From Scytonema sp. UIC 10036 (GTDB lineage Bacteria > Cyanobacteriota > Cyanobacteriia > Cyanobacteriales > Nostocaceae), in the NCBI RefSeq assembly GCF_009725235.1, contig NZ_WJFC01000016.1, positions 45,222-109,221 on the forward strand: DNA of 64,000 nucleotides, read 5' to 3'. Under the pieces are notes generated by a model that searched no databases, had not been told where the DNA came from, and saw nothing but the letters and a program-made list of their open reading frames with translations. Below, in pieces: positions 25,300-35,359 of the stretch. Both the position numbers and the translations under genes were made by a program. The number at the start of each line of letters is the position of its first letter. Within the stretch, counting starts at the first letter, position 1.

Positions 25300-26493
25300 T
25301 TATGTTGCTGGATTTGATGGTAATTCAAGCATGGCGAGAAATTTAGGATCGTAAATTGCGTGCTGCCAGTTTTTAGCTTGTTTAACTTGTTCTGGTGTTA
25401 AGTTTTTAACATTAATAAAGCAAGTATTTTCGATCTCAGCATTTTTAAGATTGACATCTTTAAGGTTGGCACCTTTAAGATTAGCACCTTTGAGGTTGGC
25501 ACCAGAGAAGTTAACCCTTTCGAGCATGGCGATTTCGAGATGGGTACCCTCAAGATGAGCATTGCTAAGGCTGGCATTGAGAAGGTTAGTATTAAGGAGG
25601 TTAGCACCACTCAGGTTGGCACTGTTGAGCTGACCATCGTTGATCTGGGCATTAGCGAGTTTAGCACTGGTAAGTTGGACTCCGTTGAGATTGGCACCGT
25701 TGAGATTGGCACCAATGAGGTTTGCACCGTTAAGGTTTGCACCAGTGAGGTTAGCACCGTTAAGATTGGCACTGCTGAGGTTAGCATTAGTAAGGTTAGC
25801 ACCATTGAGATAGGCATCTTTGAAATAAGCATTGCTGAAGTAGGCATTCTTAAGGTCAACACCTTCAAGGTATGCACCTTCAAGATACGCATCACTCAAA
25901 CTAAACTCACCTGTCAGTTCTACATCAATTAAAAATCGAATAACGCTCCCTTTGCGTTCTTTATCTTTACCCAGCCTCCGCAGTACCGACAAAGTTCTAG
26001 CACGTGCTACATCTAATGCTGTATCTCGTAAAGGGTCATCAATAGCTAAATTTTTCAAATTCTTGTCTAGCAACAACTCTGACATACGGTCAATGTAATC
26101 TTGTAAAGATTCTTCACGTAGATTGGTATCTGCTATTTCTTTTTCTTTACTTTGCAACTGATTTCCTAAAATAACTAACAAAACTGGAACTGCAAGCGTA
26201 CCAAACAATTGCAACCAATCCCAAAGAGTTTTACCTGACTGAAAGTGCTCGGTTTTTTTCGTAAGTTTGATAATGGCTCCATTTTTGGGATCGATCGCTT
26301 CCTCTACACTCACTGATTTATTGGAGTCCGGTCCGAAGCCAGCCCAATCGAATCGGTACAGAGATGAAAAAATCGCAATCACTCCAACTACAATAGCAAC
26401 ATATATCAGTAATTTTTGCCCAGTCAAGAAAACCTGCTTTTGTTCTAGTGAAGAATTAAGCACGCTAGCAAACTTCTTGCGCCACTTGCTCAT
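25300..26493 (-). CDS. Two-TM membrane protein with a long pentapeptide-repeat domain
   Basis: I choose ATG 26493 (MSKWRKKFA), with GGAA 8 bases upstream; another ATG lies 4 codons earlier. The product has 397 residues. TM1 is about 26-45 (LLIYVAIVVGVIAIFSSLY) and TM2 about 92-110 (LQLFGTLAVPVLLVILG). Between them lies a segment with WAGFGPDSNKSV. A conserved helical stretch follows (YIDRMSELLLDKNL, VARARTLSVLRRL, KGSVIRFLIDVEL), then A(N/D)L pentapeptides from about 205 to 360. A paralog with the same first ~200 residues and a shorter repeat block lies at 50442-51335. The pentapeptide domain faces the side of the C-terminus, probably the cytosol. The function is unknown. Confidence 0.88.
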   Translation of the reverse strand: MSKWRKKFASVLNSSLEQKQVFLTGQKLLIYVAIVVGVIAIFSSLYRFDWAGFGPDSNKSVSVEEAIDPKNGAIIKLTKKTEHFQSGKTLWDWLQLFGTLAVPVLLVILGNQLQSKEKEIADTNLREESLQDYIDRMSELLLDKNLKNLAIDDPLRDTALDVARARTLSVLRRLGKDKERKGSVIRFLIDVELTGEFSLSDAYLEGAYLEGVDLKNAYFSNAYFKDAYLNGANLTNANLSSANLNGANLTGANLNGANLIGANLNGANLNGVQLTSAKLANAQINDGQLNSANLSGANLLNTNLLNASLSNAHLEGTHLEIAMLERVNFSGANLKGANLKGANLKDVNLKNAEIENTCFINVKNLTPEQVKQAKNWQHAIYDPKFLAMLELPSNPAT

Positions 26494-26927
26494 AAACAAT
26501 TCCAAACAGAAGTATATAGCTATACTTCATGTTTGATGGGCTGATTTCCAAGAGTACACTTGTTGGCTCCCTAGAATTATTGAGGATTCATGAATATAAA
26601 GTTTTTTATACTTCATCCTTCTTCCCTCCAAGTACACTGCCCTCAGGTTGGGATACAACCCCAGCTTCTTCGACTCTTGCAAGCGTGCGATCGCGCTTGC
26701 CGATGCTGTACCAGGTATCGGAAAACCTTGCGGTGAAAGCGGTTGAGGATGTATTAGTCTGTATGAACGGTTTTCATCCCTACTAGAGATAACGAGGAAA
26801 TTTCTTGCTATCATGTGATCGTACCCACGCTTGGTACGTTTTGAGGTAACTTATGGGGCTGCCAAAAGGTTGGGAAAAGGCACATACTTTCTCGTTTGTG
26901 TCACACCAACCTCAAAAACAAATCCGT
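26494..26927. other. Spacer between membrane pentapeptide and ParA genes
   Basis: About 430 bp. Open frames on both strands (26527-26814) have no family resemblance and overlap each other. HIP1-like GCGATCGCGC occurs near 26688. I see no terminator or promoter that I can defend. Confidence 0.45.
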
Positions 26928-28004
26928 TTAATTTATCTTATTGACAAAATTTTTGATATCTTCTAAAGCTTTTTCATAATTAGCACTCGGTAGTTTTACT
27001 TCCGTTCCATCTGGCATTTCATACTTAGTTTGGTTTGGAAGAATAAACATAGGTATTCCAAGAGATGATGATACTTTACCTGATGTATGAAAATCTTTTA
27101 TATCTGAAACATAAAAATTTTCCCATTCTGTCACAGAAGTTGGTGTAACTGTACAAGGCTGAAATAGTTGTGGGAAATTGTTAAATTGATCGTAGCAAAA
27201 TTGAATTAATTCGGTTCTGATAGAATCAAATGCTGTTGCTACTCCATCTTTAATAGTATAATTATTAAAAACAAATTCGTAAATTTTGGGTAGATGTAAG
27301 TTAAAACCATTTACTTGCTTATTAAAAGTAATTATATCATCAGCATACTGCTTTAAAGCAGCCGAAGGATATTTGCCATAAAGTAGTGTAAAAAGACTTT
27401 TTATTCCTTCAAGTGAACTATAGTCTGCCATCATTGGAATGACAATTTTATCGGAGGAAACTAAAGCCATTTGTGTATATATAGAGAAGCTGGGATTGCA
27501 GTCTATAAAAACAACTATATTACTATATTTTTCACTATCAAATTCGTATTCACAAAGTCTTTTAATTGCTGTCATATATTCTGACCAAGCTCTTATGTTA
27601 GCAGGATTAATAACAGCATAATTTAAGGCTAATGAGAGAGATTCTAAGAAGGAATCACCAGCTATTAAATATAGATTGGGTGAAATATTTTCATTGAAAG
27701 GAGAAACTTTAACTCGATATGAAGTATTAAGTCTCCGAAAATTTGAGTTTCCCTTTAAAAGCCAATCTATGAACCCAACGATATTTTTTCTAGTAGATGA
27801 GGATTGTAACCTTTGATTCACTTGGTATCCTCTTCTACCTCCTCCTAGTAAAAATTGAGATATATTTGCTTGAGGACACATATCAATAACTAATACTTGG
27901 GTCTTCGGATTATTTTCTGCATACAATGTTGCTGCATTACAACAAAGTGTTGTTTTACCAACACCGCCTTTGTTATTGTAAAATGCATAGATATCAATAG
28001 TCAT
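26928..28004 (-). CDS. ParA/MinD-type AAA ATPase
   Basis: I choose ATG 28004 (MTIDIYAFYNNKGGVGKTTL) because the deviant Walker A KGGVGKTT then lies at 12-19, as in ParA; an ATG at 28088 adds 28 unrelated residues. The product has 358 residues. The Walker A' motif follows at VLVIDMCPQANIS, and the Walker B equivalent is NIVVFIDCNPSFSIYTQMAL. ParA ATPases drive plasmid or protein positioning. No ParB gene is next to it; instead it follows the PLD-helicase gene by 246 bp on the same strand. It could be the fourth member of that gene array or an independent partition gene. Confidence 0.88.
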   Translation of the reverse strand: MTIDIYAFYNNKGGVGKTTLCCNAATLYAENNPKTQVLVIDMCPQANISQFLLGGGRRGYQVNQRLQSSSTRKNIVGFIDWLLKGNSNFRRLNTSYRVKVSPFNENISPNLYLIAGDSFLESLSLALNYAVINPANIRAWSEYMTAIKRLCEYEFDSEKYSNIVVFIDCNPSFSIYTQMALVSSDKIVIPMMADYSSLEGIKSLFTLLYGKYPSAALKQYADDIITFNKQVNGFNLHLPKIYEFVFNNYTIKDGVATAFDSIRTELIQFCYDQFNNFPQLFQPCTVTPTSVTEWENFYVSDIKDFHTSGKVSSSLGIPMFILPNQTKYEMPDGTEVKLPSANYEKALEDIKNFVNKIN

Positions 28005-28250
28005 AAGTACAGTTTTTAGAGAAAAATTGTGGAAGCTATTCAAAGATAACTTAAGTTGTAGTGAAATGCAAAAAATCTGGAAACTCAAGTTGTAGGTACG
28101 ATAAGGTTGATCTCATCTCTTACAATCCTAGTTTATTGCACTCCACCATTTTAGTTCTAGGGGAAACTCACTTTGGTATGGTGACGGGATGCGATCACTC
28201 CTGTCTTGTGTTAGTTCTTGAATAGAATTGCGGCTTTCAGTAAATAAGTA

Positions 28251-31200
28251 TTAACCTGGCTTGAACCACTGATAGCAAATTAACTGTACCTCCTCTTCTT
28301 TAATCGCAGATAGTATGCGATCGCCATCTTCTGGTTCTGTTTCCTCATACAGTTGCTGGTCAACAAACAGTTCGTCCAAATCTGATACTAATGTACCAAT
28401 GTCTTGGCTTTGAACAAATTTCTCCCAAATGGTCTTAATATCTCTTTCATAGGTACGGAGATTGACTGAGGCAATTGTTTGTAAGACTCGCTCTTTGACT
28501 TCTGTGTCTGTGGCATCAACTCTAAACAGATTGGGTTGAGTGAGGGCAGTTTGAATCTTTTGCAGCAGTTTTGATAGTGTTGGTTTGAGGAGTCCGCTTG
28601 TTTGTCGGCGTTGGAGATCGGACAATAGATTGCGGACTGCACCATCTAGCACGGCAAAAATGGCGTTATCAAATTTGACGGGTGGTAGTTCATCTGGATG
28701 GGGAAAGTCGCTAGCTTTACACTGCAGCCACTTAAAAATTTGGCGTTTCTCGCTTTGGAGTTTGGTGGGGTCTGTGGAGATGAAGTTATTGACGCGGGGG
28801 TAGAAGTGCCAAAAATGCCTATCTCGGACGCGGAAAGCAAGAAAGATGCCATCTAAATCTTTGGTAGTACGGGTGCTGTGGATTCCCAGGGGAATGTCTT
28901 CAGCAGCTTCTTTTCCCACTTGGTTGATAAATTCCAGTAAGGGGAATCTCATCTCATCAAGGGACACTAAATCGATCGCTTGTTCGAGTTCCTCTAGAAT
29001 TTCTGCTTTTTCTGCATCGGTGTCTGCTTCTTTGAGTTTCCGCAATTCCTCCAAACTACGTTCAGAAATGGTTTCACCAAGGACGCTGGCATCTAACCCC
29101 ACTTCACGGTCAATCATGGCAATCCTTTGTTGTAGTCTAGCAACCAGTCCCAAGAGTATTTCTAAGCCCTGTTCGGGGAAGCAGTTGTAAATAAACAATT
29201 CCTCAAAATCCGTACCTAGTCGGTCAATCCGTCCGGCACGTTGAATCATTCGCACTGGGTTCCAGTGGAGGTCGTAGTTTACCAGTACCCCTGCATCTTG
29301 TAGGTTTTGACCTTCGGAAAGTACGTCTGTACAGATAAGGATATCAATTTGCTGGAGTTCTTCCTGCTCTTCTTCATCCAAATTGGTTTTGGTAATATTG
29401 GCTTTAGGGGCAAAGCGCTTGACTTTTTCAAACCGCTGCTTGCTGGGTGTCTCTCCGGTAATAATATCGATGATGGGTAACTGCATTTGTGCGAGCCATT
29501 GCTCATCGCCCAACAGCTGCTTGTATACGTAATCGGCTGTGTCTTTAAAATAACTGAAGACCAAGACCTTTTGACCTTTGAGCCGTAGCAGAAGTTCTTT
29601 GAAAGCAGCTAGCTTGCGGTCATAGTCTTGGTGGGCTGCAACAGATACCCGTATTTTCTGGAGTTTGAGGAGGATGTCATCTAGTGTTTGACAGTCCTCT
29701 GCAATTTGCGATCGCAGTTGGTTAAGTTGATAATCCGATGCATCAATCTCTGCTAAAGAGTCGATCAGCTCGTTAATTTCAACATTTTCTTCTTCATCAG
29801 TTTCTGCTGATAACAGTTTGCGAAACGTGCTGCTGTCTAAAAGTCTACCCTGTTGCAAATTAGCATCAAAAGCTTGTTGGAACTGCTGTTGATAGGAGAT
29901 GCTGTTTTCAAAGGCGATGAGCGAACTTTCCAAGCGTTTGAGAAATAGCGATTTCATGAGGGCGACTAGAGCTTCGTTGCGCTTAACCTGGGCTTCGTCT
30001 TGTTGGTTTTTCTTTTTCTTAAATGCCCGGATGTTGTAAGGTGCTAGATTGAGTTTGTCAATTTGGTTAGCAATGCCTGCATACAGCCCTTGAAAGCTAT
30101 CTTCAAAGTTGTAAGTAAATTGTTCTAACTGGCGTTTGGGAAAGCGAATTTCTTTACCAGTAATAAAAATTTGCTCGCCTGCCTGCTGTCGTTTGATAAC
30201 ATCTTGACGGCTGCGACGTACCATTGTTTGCAGCAGGAGTTCGGTAATTTCCACGCTACCTTTAGCTAAAGATTGGAAGTAAGTTTTGAGATTGGAGATG
30301 CCCCATTCCCTGTAATAGGTTTCATTGTTGCGGGTAAGGAGTAGAATTTGGTGGTACAGATCGTAGATGCTGTTATTAATGGGTGTTGCTGTCAGTAGCA
30401 CTACCCTTTTATTGCGCTTGCCACTGCCAATAAGCCGTTGGAGGTTTTGATAGCGGTTGGTAGAGGAGTTGCGGAAGTTGTGAGATTCGTCCACTACTAC
30501 CAGGTCATATTTACTGAACTGTTTGACGTTAAAGCTTTTGCGGCTGATTTCTTCTTGAGAGATGACATCTGCCTTGATGCCAAATTCATCCAGCTTTTTC
30601 GACCATACCAATTCTCGCAATTGAGCAGGACAAATCACCACTGCACGAGGAACGTAACCGGGACGCTTATCTTTAATCAAGTAATGGTCCAGCAACCTCA
30701 ACCCAATAAACGTTTTTCCAAGACCAACAGCGTCCGCCACGATACAAGCGCGGTGGCGTTCGAGAAGTCTGACAGCTCGTTCAAACCCTTCTTGTTGGAA
30801 ACTCGCAAGTTCTAAAGACGTGCGATCGCTCCCAGTGAGGACGGTATCTTCCTTAAACAATTCGTACAATGCTTTGACAAACACCTGGTACGGGGTGTAA
30901 GGTTTACTACCAAACTTGGAAGCATTGAGAGCATCAATGAGCTTGGTTTTGTAATTGGTGTCAACGCTGTCGTGTTGCCAGAACTTTTCAAACCAGTTGG
31001 TTCTCAAGTCACGGGCGATCGCACCTTGTTTGATCAACACGTTAAGCTCCGTGTTGCCATCCAAACCCGATGGGGTTAAGTTACTGGACCCAATAATACT
31101 ATAGTCATCAAAGATATAAGCTTTGGCGTGGAGGAATGGTGTCTTATCGCCCAAAGCTCCAAACAACCTTATTTGAATGTGGTCTTGCTTTAAGTAGTCA

Positions 31201-31511
31201 ATCAAGCGGTCAATTTGCCGTTTGTAACCCAGATTAAACGGTTCTCCCTCTAACTGACCTTGAACGCTTTGACGGAAATAGCGCACCAAATCAATGGTAC
31301 TGAGTTCTGCGGGCAAGATAGCAGGGTCGCGTCCAATCAACAAGCGCAGATTGGTGAGTTGGTTAAAAGCATCCTCCAACCTCATCCATGCTTCAATGCG
31401 GAAAAACCCGGTGGCGATATCAAGGTCAGTCTGGTTGTCGTTAAGGATGAGTTCTTTGAGAATCACTTCAAGTTTGTGGCGATCGTTGTCTATATAGTCA
31501 GGGAGGGGCAT
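28251..31511 (-). CDS. PLD-nuclease/SNF2-like helicase fusion
   Basis: The protein has 1086 residues. Residues 1-170 are a phospholipase-D-type nuclease domain (H128-x-K130 in FLHAKAYIF and GSSNLTPSGL at 141-150). From about 235 comes a superfamily-2 helicase of the SNF2/RapA type: Walker A at 261-267 (AVGLGKT), DESH at 341-344, TATP at 374-377, and the C-terminal lobe with VLSEGQNLQDAG and MIQRAGRIDRLGT near 750-790. The C-terminal 250 residues are uncharacterised. Such PLD-helicases occur in restriction-type anti-phage loci. It lies downstream of the adenine methyltransferase and the small membrane protein on the same strand. Confidence 0.92.
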   Translation of the reverse strand: MPLPDYIDNDRHKLEVILKELILNDNQTDLDIATGFFRIEAWMRLEDAFNQLTNLRLLIGRDPAILPAELSTIDLVRYFRQSVQGQLEGEPFNLGYKRQIDRLIDYLKQDHIQIRLFGALGDKTPFLHAKAYIFDDYSIIGSSNLTPSGLDGNTELNVLIKQGAIARDLRTNWFEKFWQHDSVDTNYKTKLIDALNASKFGSKPYTPYQVFVKALYELFKEDTVLTGSDRTSLELASFQQEGFERAVRLLERHRACIVADAVGLGKTFIGLRLLDHYLIKDKRPGYVPRAVVICPAQLRELVWSKKLDEFGIKADVISQEEISRKSFNVKQFSKYDLVVVDESHNFRNSSTNRYQNLQRLIGSGKRNKRVVLLTATPINNSIYDLYHQILLLTRNNETYYREWGISNLKTYFQSLAKGSVEITELLLQTMVRRSRQDVIKRQQAGEQIFITGKEIRFPKRQLEQFTYNFEDSFQGLYAGIANQIDKLNLAPYNIRAFKKKKNQQDEAQVKRNEALVALMKSLFLKRLESSLIAFENSISYQQQFQQAFDANLQQGRLLDSSTFRKLLSAETDEEENVEINELIDSLAEIDASDYQLNQLRSQIAEDCQTLDDILLKLQKIRVSVAAHQDYDRKLAAFKELLLRLKGQKVLVFSYFKDTADYVYKQLLGDEQWLAQMQLPIIDIITGETPSKQRFEKVKRFAPKANITKTNLDEEEQEELQQIDILICTDVLSEGQNLQDAGVLVNYDLHWNPVRMIQRAGRIDRLGTDFEELFIYNCFPEQGLEILLGLVARLQQRIAMIDREVGLDASVLGETISERSLEELRKLKEADTDAEKAEILEELEQAIDLVSLDEMRFPLLEFINQVGKEAAEDIPLGIHSTRTTKDLDGIFLAFRVRDRHFWHFYPRVNNFISTDPTKLQSEKRQIFKWLQCKASDFPHPDELPPVKFDNAIFAVLDGAVRNLLSDLQRRQTSGLLKPTLSKLLQKIQTALTQPNLFRVDATDTEVKERVLQTIASVNLRTYERDIKTIWEKFVQSQDIGTLVSDLDELFVDQQLYEETEPEDGDRILSAIKEEEVQLICYQWFKPG

Positions 31512-31582
31512 TGTTTTAATTACTTTAGTAAGGAGAACCCAATAGTTTTAGTAAGCATTTCACAAACTCGATAAAAGTTGAC

Positions 31583-31737
31583 CTGACTTTTCACGGGAAG
31601 TTCTCAAACCTCGAAATAACGTGACTTTTTCTACAGGTTAATTCTCAATAGCTCAAAATTAATGAAAATAGCTAACGTAAAAATCAAGGTTTGAGAAAAG
31701 CTCAAAATGGCGTTTTCCAGATGCCGTGAAAAGTCAG
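31583..31737. repeat. Nested inverted repeat inside the defence-type gene array
   Basis: Outer arms CTGACTTTTCACGG (31583-31596) and its exact complement (31724-31737), and inner arms TTCTCAAACCT (31601-31611) and AGGTTTGAGAA (31687-31697). This 155-bp unit sits between the helicase and membrane-protein genes, and its right arm overlaps the membrane-protein stop. It could be a MITE or a processing/attenuation structure. Confidence 0.75.
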
Positions 31738-32015
31738 AAAAGTTGACGACTAATCCAGTAGACAACCTTACCCATAACAAATCCTAGAGCTAATGTCCAA
31801 ATATAATTAATAACTCCCGGATACATTTCAGGTAACAAATTAGAGAATGTACTAGCAAAAAGAATGAGGCAAACTGGAGCGAGAATGAAATAGACAAAGC
31901 TTCTTAAGAAAAAAGCTGCTTTAACTCCTATTCCTAAAAAAATGATGAGCACAACGATATTTATCAAACTCATCCAATTTAGAAAAGGTTGCAAAGCACT
32001 GGTCAATGAACCCAT
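31734..32015 (-). CDS. Small multi-TM protein in the methyltransferase-helicase array
   Basis: The protein has 93 residues with about three hydrophobic segments (MSLINIVVLIIFLGIGVKAAF, FVYFILAPVCLILFAS, YIWTLALGFVMGKVVYW). AAGGAG is 10 bases upstream of the start and lies within the last codons of the methyltransferase gene, only 5 bp away, so the two are translationally linked. No family is recognised. A membrane component between a modification enzyme and a helicase-nuclease is unusual for plain restriction-modification. Confidence 0.8.
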   Translation of the reverse strand: MGSLTSALQPFLNWMSLINIVVLIIFLGIGVKAAFFLRSFVYFILAPVCLILFASTFSNLLPEMYPGVINYIWTLALGFVMGKVVYWISRQLF

Positions 32016-32020
32016 AACTG

Positions 32021-35000
32021 TTACTCTCCTTGAATAATTTTTATTTCTTCAGATGTTAACCCATACAAATGAGCAACGCGATCGTCAATCTCTGCCTCCC
32101 AATTTTCAACTCCTTGCCCTTTAGCATCTAAGCATGCTTGAACTAAAAATTCTATAGTTTTCTGCTCAATAACAGAGGCATCAGAAATAGGTAACTGTGA
32201 AACGTACATTGGCTTAAATTCGTAAAATCCTCCCTGTTTGGTTGATGCAATTTGTTGAATAAACCACCATAATACTTTGGAATTGAGAAGTCCAAGCAAG
32301 TAATTAACGTTATCAATTATACAAATAGATGTTTTATCATTACTAAAGAACTGAGAAGAATCAGCTGCATATTCAACATTTTGTGCTATGGCAGGTATAA
32401 CAATCTTTGGCTGTTCAAACTCTTGCCAGTACTTACAAGATCGTAATTCCCAAAAATACTTTCCTTGGTCATCACGGTTCATTAATCTAGAGCGAAATAA
32501 TTGAAAATGATTATAAATAGCTGGATAACTTTTAGCAAAGATTTTTTCAGCTACCTGTGCTGATTTACCAGACCATTGATGTTGTTTATTTTCTGATGAT
32601 TCTATTTTAATTAAGTACTGTTCAGCAAAATCTACTCGCCACTGCTTTACGTCTCTTCCCCTTAAAAAAGGTTTTAACACATCCGCAGATGAAAGATGTT
32701 CTGCAATTAACTTGTCTCGTGTTGCTCTATCTACTACAAAAGCCTCATTTAATCCTGTCTTAATACCATAGTAAAATCGCCCTTGTACATACTTACCTAA
32801 AGGTAACCCTGTATTTCTCAACTTTTCTAATAACCTCAACGTAGATGGAGTTTCTAACCGCCAACCATCAGGAGTTAATTCCTTTTGAGTCATCAAGAAG
32901 CTATTAGCCCGAAATACCGAACTTAATTGTTCAACTGATTGCCCTGCTTCCCATGTCAAGGTCTGAGTTTGCTGATTTGAGGGTAGTGCTTTGCTAACTA
33001 AAATTATACTGGGGTATGCGATCGCTTCAAAAACAGCAGTATTACCAAAGTCAATGAGTTGGTGTACTGTCGATTGGTTACCTAAAAACTGGCGTAGCTT
33101 ATCGCCGTAACCAGCCCTCATATATTTGTTGGAACTGATATATGTTAAATATCCACCATTGTGTAGTAGATTGACACCACGCCCATAGAAATAAGTATAA
33201 ATATCAGCAGTTCCTTTGAACAAATCGGGAAACTCAATCTTCAGAAGCTTTTTATACTCTTCACTCAACTTCTCCTGTCTGACATACGGTGGATTTCCAA
33301 TCACAATATCAAACCCACCCTTTTGCTGAAACACTTTATTAAAATGCAAGTGCCATTGGAAGAAGCTAAGCGATCGCATTCCCCGTTCGACTTCAGCTGC
33401 TACTGCGTCCAACTCTTGTAACTTGGTAGTTATTTCCTGCTGCTTTTGGGTTTGGGTGCGGCTAGCTTTGCCCTTCATCCGTTGTATATCTTGTTGTAAC
33501 TTGCGGTACTCTGTTTCCCAGTACTGACGGCGGTATCCAATCGCGACTCGAAAAACGTTCTTTTCTGCTTCTAGAATTTGTTCTCGCAGGGATTTGCGTT
33601 CATCAGATTGAGAAGCGAAGTACTGATGTTGTAAGTCTATTAGAGGTTGGATGGCTTCGTGTATGGGCGTTACGTTCAGTACTATTTGCAGGTCTTTGGT
33701 AGGGTCGGGAATCAGTCTTTCACCGTGGATAGTAGAAATCAGTGAATCTCCACACATAAGTTTATAGTCGAGATTGGGCAGGGGTTCTACATCCTCAATA
33801 TTAGGAACGTCCACTATCAGCGATAACCACATCCGTAATTTAGCAATCTCAATGGCTTCAGGTTTGATGTCCACTCCATACAAGTTGTTGGCAATGATAT
33901 CGCGCTTCCACTCGCTAATGGCAAGACTGCCACGCTCTACCGTTATGCCCTCCCGTCTGGCGATCGCCTGCCGGACTGCTAGCATCACTTGCATCATACC
34001 TAAAGGATAGGCACCCGATCCCACTGCAGGGTCGCAAATTTTCACAGACTCCAAAGCTCTTTTGAGTTTTTTGGCTTGTTCGTTGGTTAAAAGTTGCTTG
34101 AACTGCTTGTCTGGTAAATCTAGGTCAACATTTATAAGTTGTTTGATAACTTCAACATCCACACCGCTGGTGTCTGCCAAATAGCAACTGAGGGATTCCA
34201 CACACATAAAATGAACGATTCCCCGTGGGGTGTAGAACGTGCCGCTTTGACCCCTTTCTTCAGATGCTAAGAGGTTTTCAAAGACCTTACCCAACATCTC
34301 TGGGTCAACAGCAGCTTCTTCATCACCCTGAATATTCTCAGAGATAGTGAAGTTGTAGCTGTTAAAGAACTGAAGAATTCCTTTTTCATTGGAAGGGTCG
34401 AAGAGGGAATTGGGTAGATGAATGTGTGAGGGTGTAGCTACATCTGTAGCGTCAACTATTCCATCACCGTAGTCGCGGTCAAATAAACCACCATTAAGGT
34501 AAGGAATCTTGCCCCAAGGGGAATCGTGGTTGGGACGTTGTTTGTTGAGGGTGTCAAAAAACAGTGGTTCTAATATCGTTTGATAAAAATCCGGATCTTC
34601 CGATTCCGACCTGAGTTTGCGGTACTCGGTTCTTAAGAAATCCCGGTTTCCTCCCAAAAATTCCTTTTTCTGTAGGAAATAGAGGAACATAATCCGTCCT
34701 AAAAGCCGTTGGGAAAACTGGTGCAAGCGGCTGGGGTCTTCAAAGTAGGAGTGGCGGTTATTGGCTTTGATGACCCGCTTGACTTCCTCAAAGATTTCAT
34801 GGTACTCCCGATAAAACTGCTTGGTAAGTTTTTCAACATCAAAAGCATCACACTGAACCTGGTAAAGTTCTTGGGGAGAAAAGTTACGGGCGGCTATTGC
34901 TTCTAGTCTATCTCTGTCGTAGTTCGTTGGGTTAGTCCGGTCAATTAATAGTTTGCGGATGCCTACTTTGAGATTCATTTGAGCATCAAAACTTTTACGG

Positions 35001-35359
35001 GGATTGACCAACATCAGCTGGTCGTAATCCTTCGTCCCCAAGAGCAAGAAATTCGTAGGACGCCTGCACAAGCTTTGAGCCAATGACCGCATTCTGTTAC
35101 CAGCCAAACCAGGAGACGACCATTCATCACCTTGTAATTGAAACAACAAGACTTGGAGCGATTCGCTGCCCTTTTGGTGGTCAGCAATTAAGTAAGCATT
35201 CCAAACAGCCTCGGCACTGCGGGCTGGTAACTCTAATTCATCAACAGCTAACTGTTGTGTAAAAGTGTTGTAACCAATTTTTCTAAATAGAGAAGCTATT
35301 TTCTCCGGGTTTTTAATGTCTCTTATATCACCTAATTGCAGTAACCGTTCCGCTGCCAT
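32021..35359 (-). CDS. Eco57I-type adenine-specific DNA methyltransferase
   Basis: The protein has 1112 residues. The N-terminal 370 residues are a helical region of type IIG/PglX-like proteins. GTFYTPRGIV at 373-382 precedes AdoMet motif I at 442-450 (CDPAVGSGA). NNLYGVDIKPEAIEIAKLRMW (491-511) is motif II-III. The catalytic NPPY is at 689-692 (IVIGNPPYVRQEKL), typical of N6-adenine enzymes. A long helical insert (about 565-665) separates these motifs. The C-terminal third is a TaqI/Eco57I-like recognition domain (KPFLRGRDVKQWRV, YLLGLLNSKVLWWFIQQIASTKQGGFYEFKP). I see no PD-(D/E)xK nuclease. It begins the same-strand array with the membrane protein, PLD-helicase and ParA genes. Confidence 0.92.
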   Translation of the reverse strand: MAAERLLQLGDIRDIKNPEKIASLFRKIGYNTFTQQLAVDELELPARSAEAVWNAYLIADHQKGSESLQVLLFQLQGDEWSSPGLAGNRMRSLAQSLCRRPTNFLLLGTKDYDQLMLVNPRKSFDAQMNLKVGIRKLLIDRTNPTNYDRDRLEAIAARNFSPQELYQVQCDAFDVEKLTKQFYREYHEIFEEVKRVIKANNRHSYFEDPSRLHQFSQRLLGRIMFLYFLQKKEFLGGNRDFLRTEYRKLRSESEDPDFYQTILEPLFFDTLNKQRPNHDSPWGKIPYLNGGLFDRDYGDGIVDATDVATPSHIHLPNSLFDPSNEKGILQFFNSYNFTISENIQGDEEAAVDPEMLGKVFENLLASEERGQSGTFYTPRGIVHFMCVESLSCYLADTSGVDVEVIKQLINVDLDLPDKQFKQLLTNEQAKKLKRALESVKICDPAVGSGAYPLGMMQVMLAVRQAIARREGITVERGSLAISEWKRDIIANNLYGVDIKPEAIEIAKLRMWLSLIVDVPNIEDVEPLPNLDYKLMCGDSLISTIHGERLIPDPTKDLQIVLNVTPIHEAIQPLIDLQHQYFASQSDERKSLREQILEAEKNVFRVAIGYRRQYWETEYRKLQQDIQRMKGKASRTQTQKQQEITTKLQELDAVAAEVERGMRSLSFFQWHLHFNKVFQQKGGFDIVIGNPPYVRQEKLSEEYKKLLKIEFPDLFKGTADIYTYFYGRGVNLLHNGGYLTYISSNKYMRAGYGDKLRQFLGNQSTVHQLIDFGNTAVFEAIAYPSIILVSKALPSNQQTQTLTWEAGQSVEQLSSVFRANSFLMTQKELTPDGWRLETPSTLRLLEKLRNTGLPLGKYVQGRFYYGIKTGLNEAFVVDRATRDKLIAEHLSSADVLKPFLRGRDVKQWRVDFAEQYLIKIESSENKQHQWSGKSAQVAEKIFAKSYPAIYNHFQLFRSRLMNRDDQGKYFWELRSCKYWQEFEQPKIVIPAIAQNVEYAADSSQFFSNDKTSICIIDNVNYLLGLLNSKVLWWFIQQIASTKQGGFYEFKPMYVSQLPISDASVIEQKTIEFLVQACLDAKGQGVENWEAEIDDRVAHLYGLTSEEIKIIQGE

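Noticed and set aside
26527..26814. Overlapping frames on both strands next to the membrane pentapeptide gene
   Set aside because: Neither has a ribosome-binding site or family resemblance, and they shadow each other.
26928..31511. Complete DISARM or BREX locus
   Set aside because: DrmA, DrmB, PglZ, BrxC and BrxL are not seen; only a PLD-helicase and adenine methyltransferase are shared in kind.
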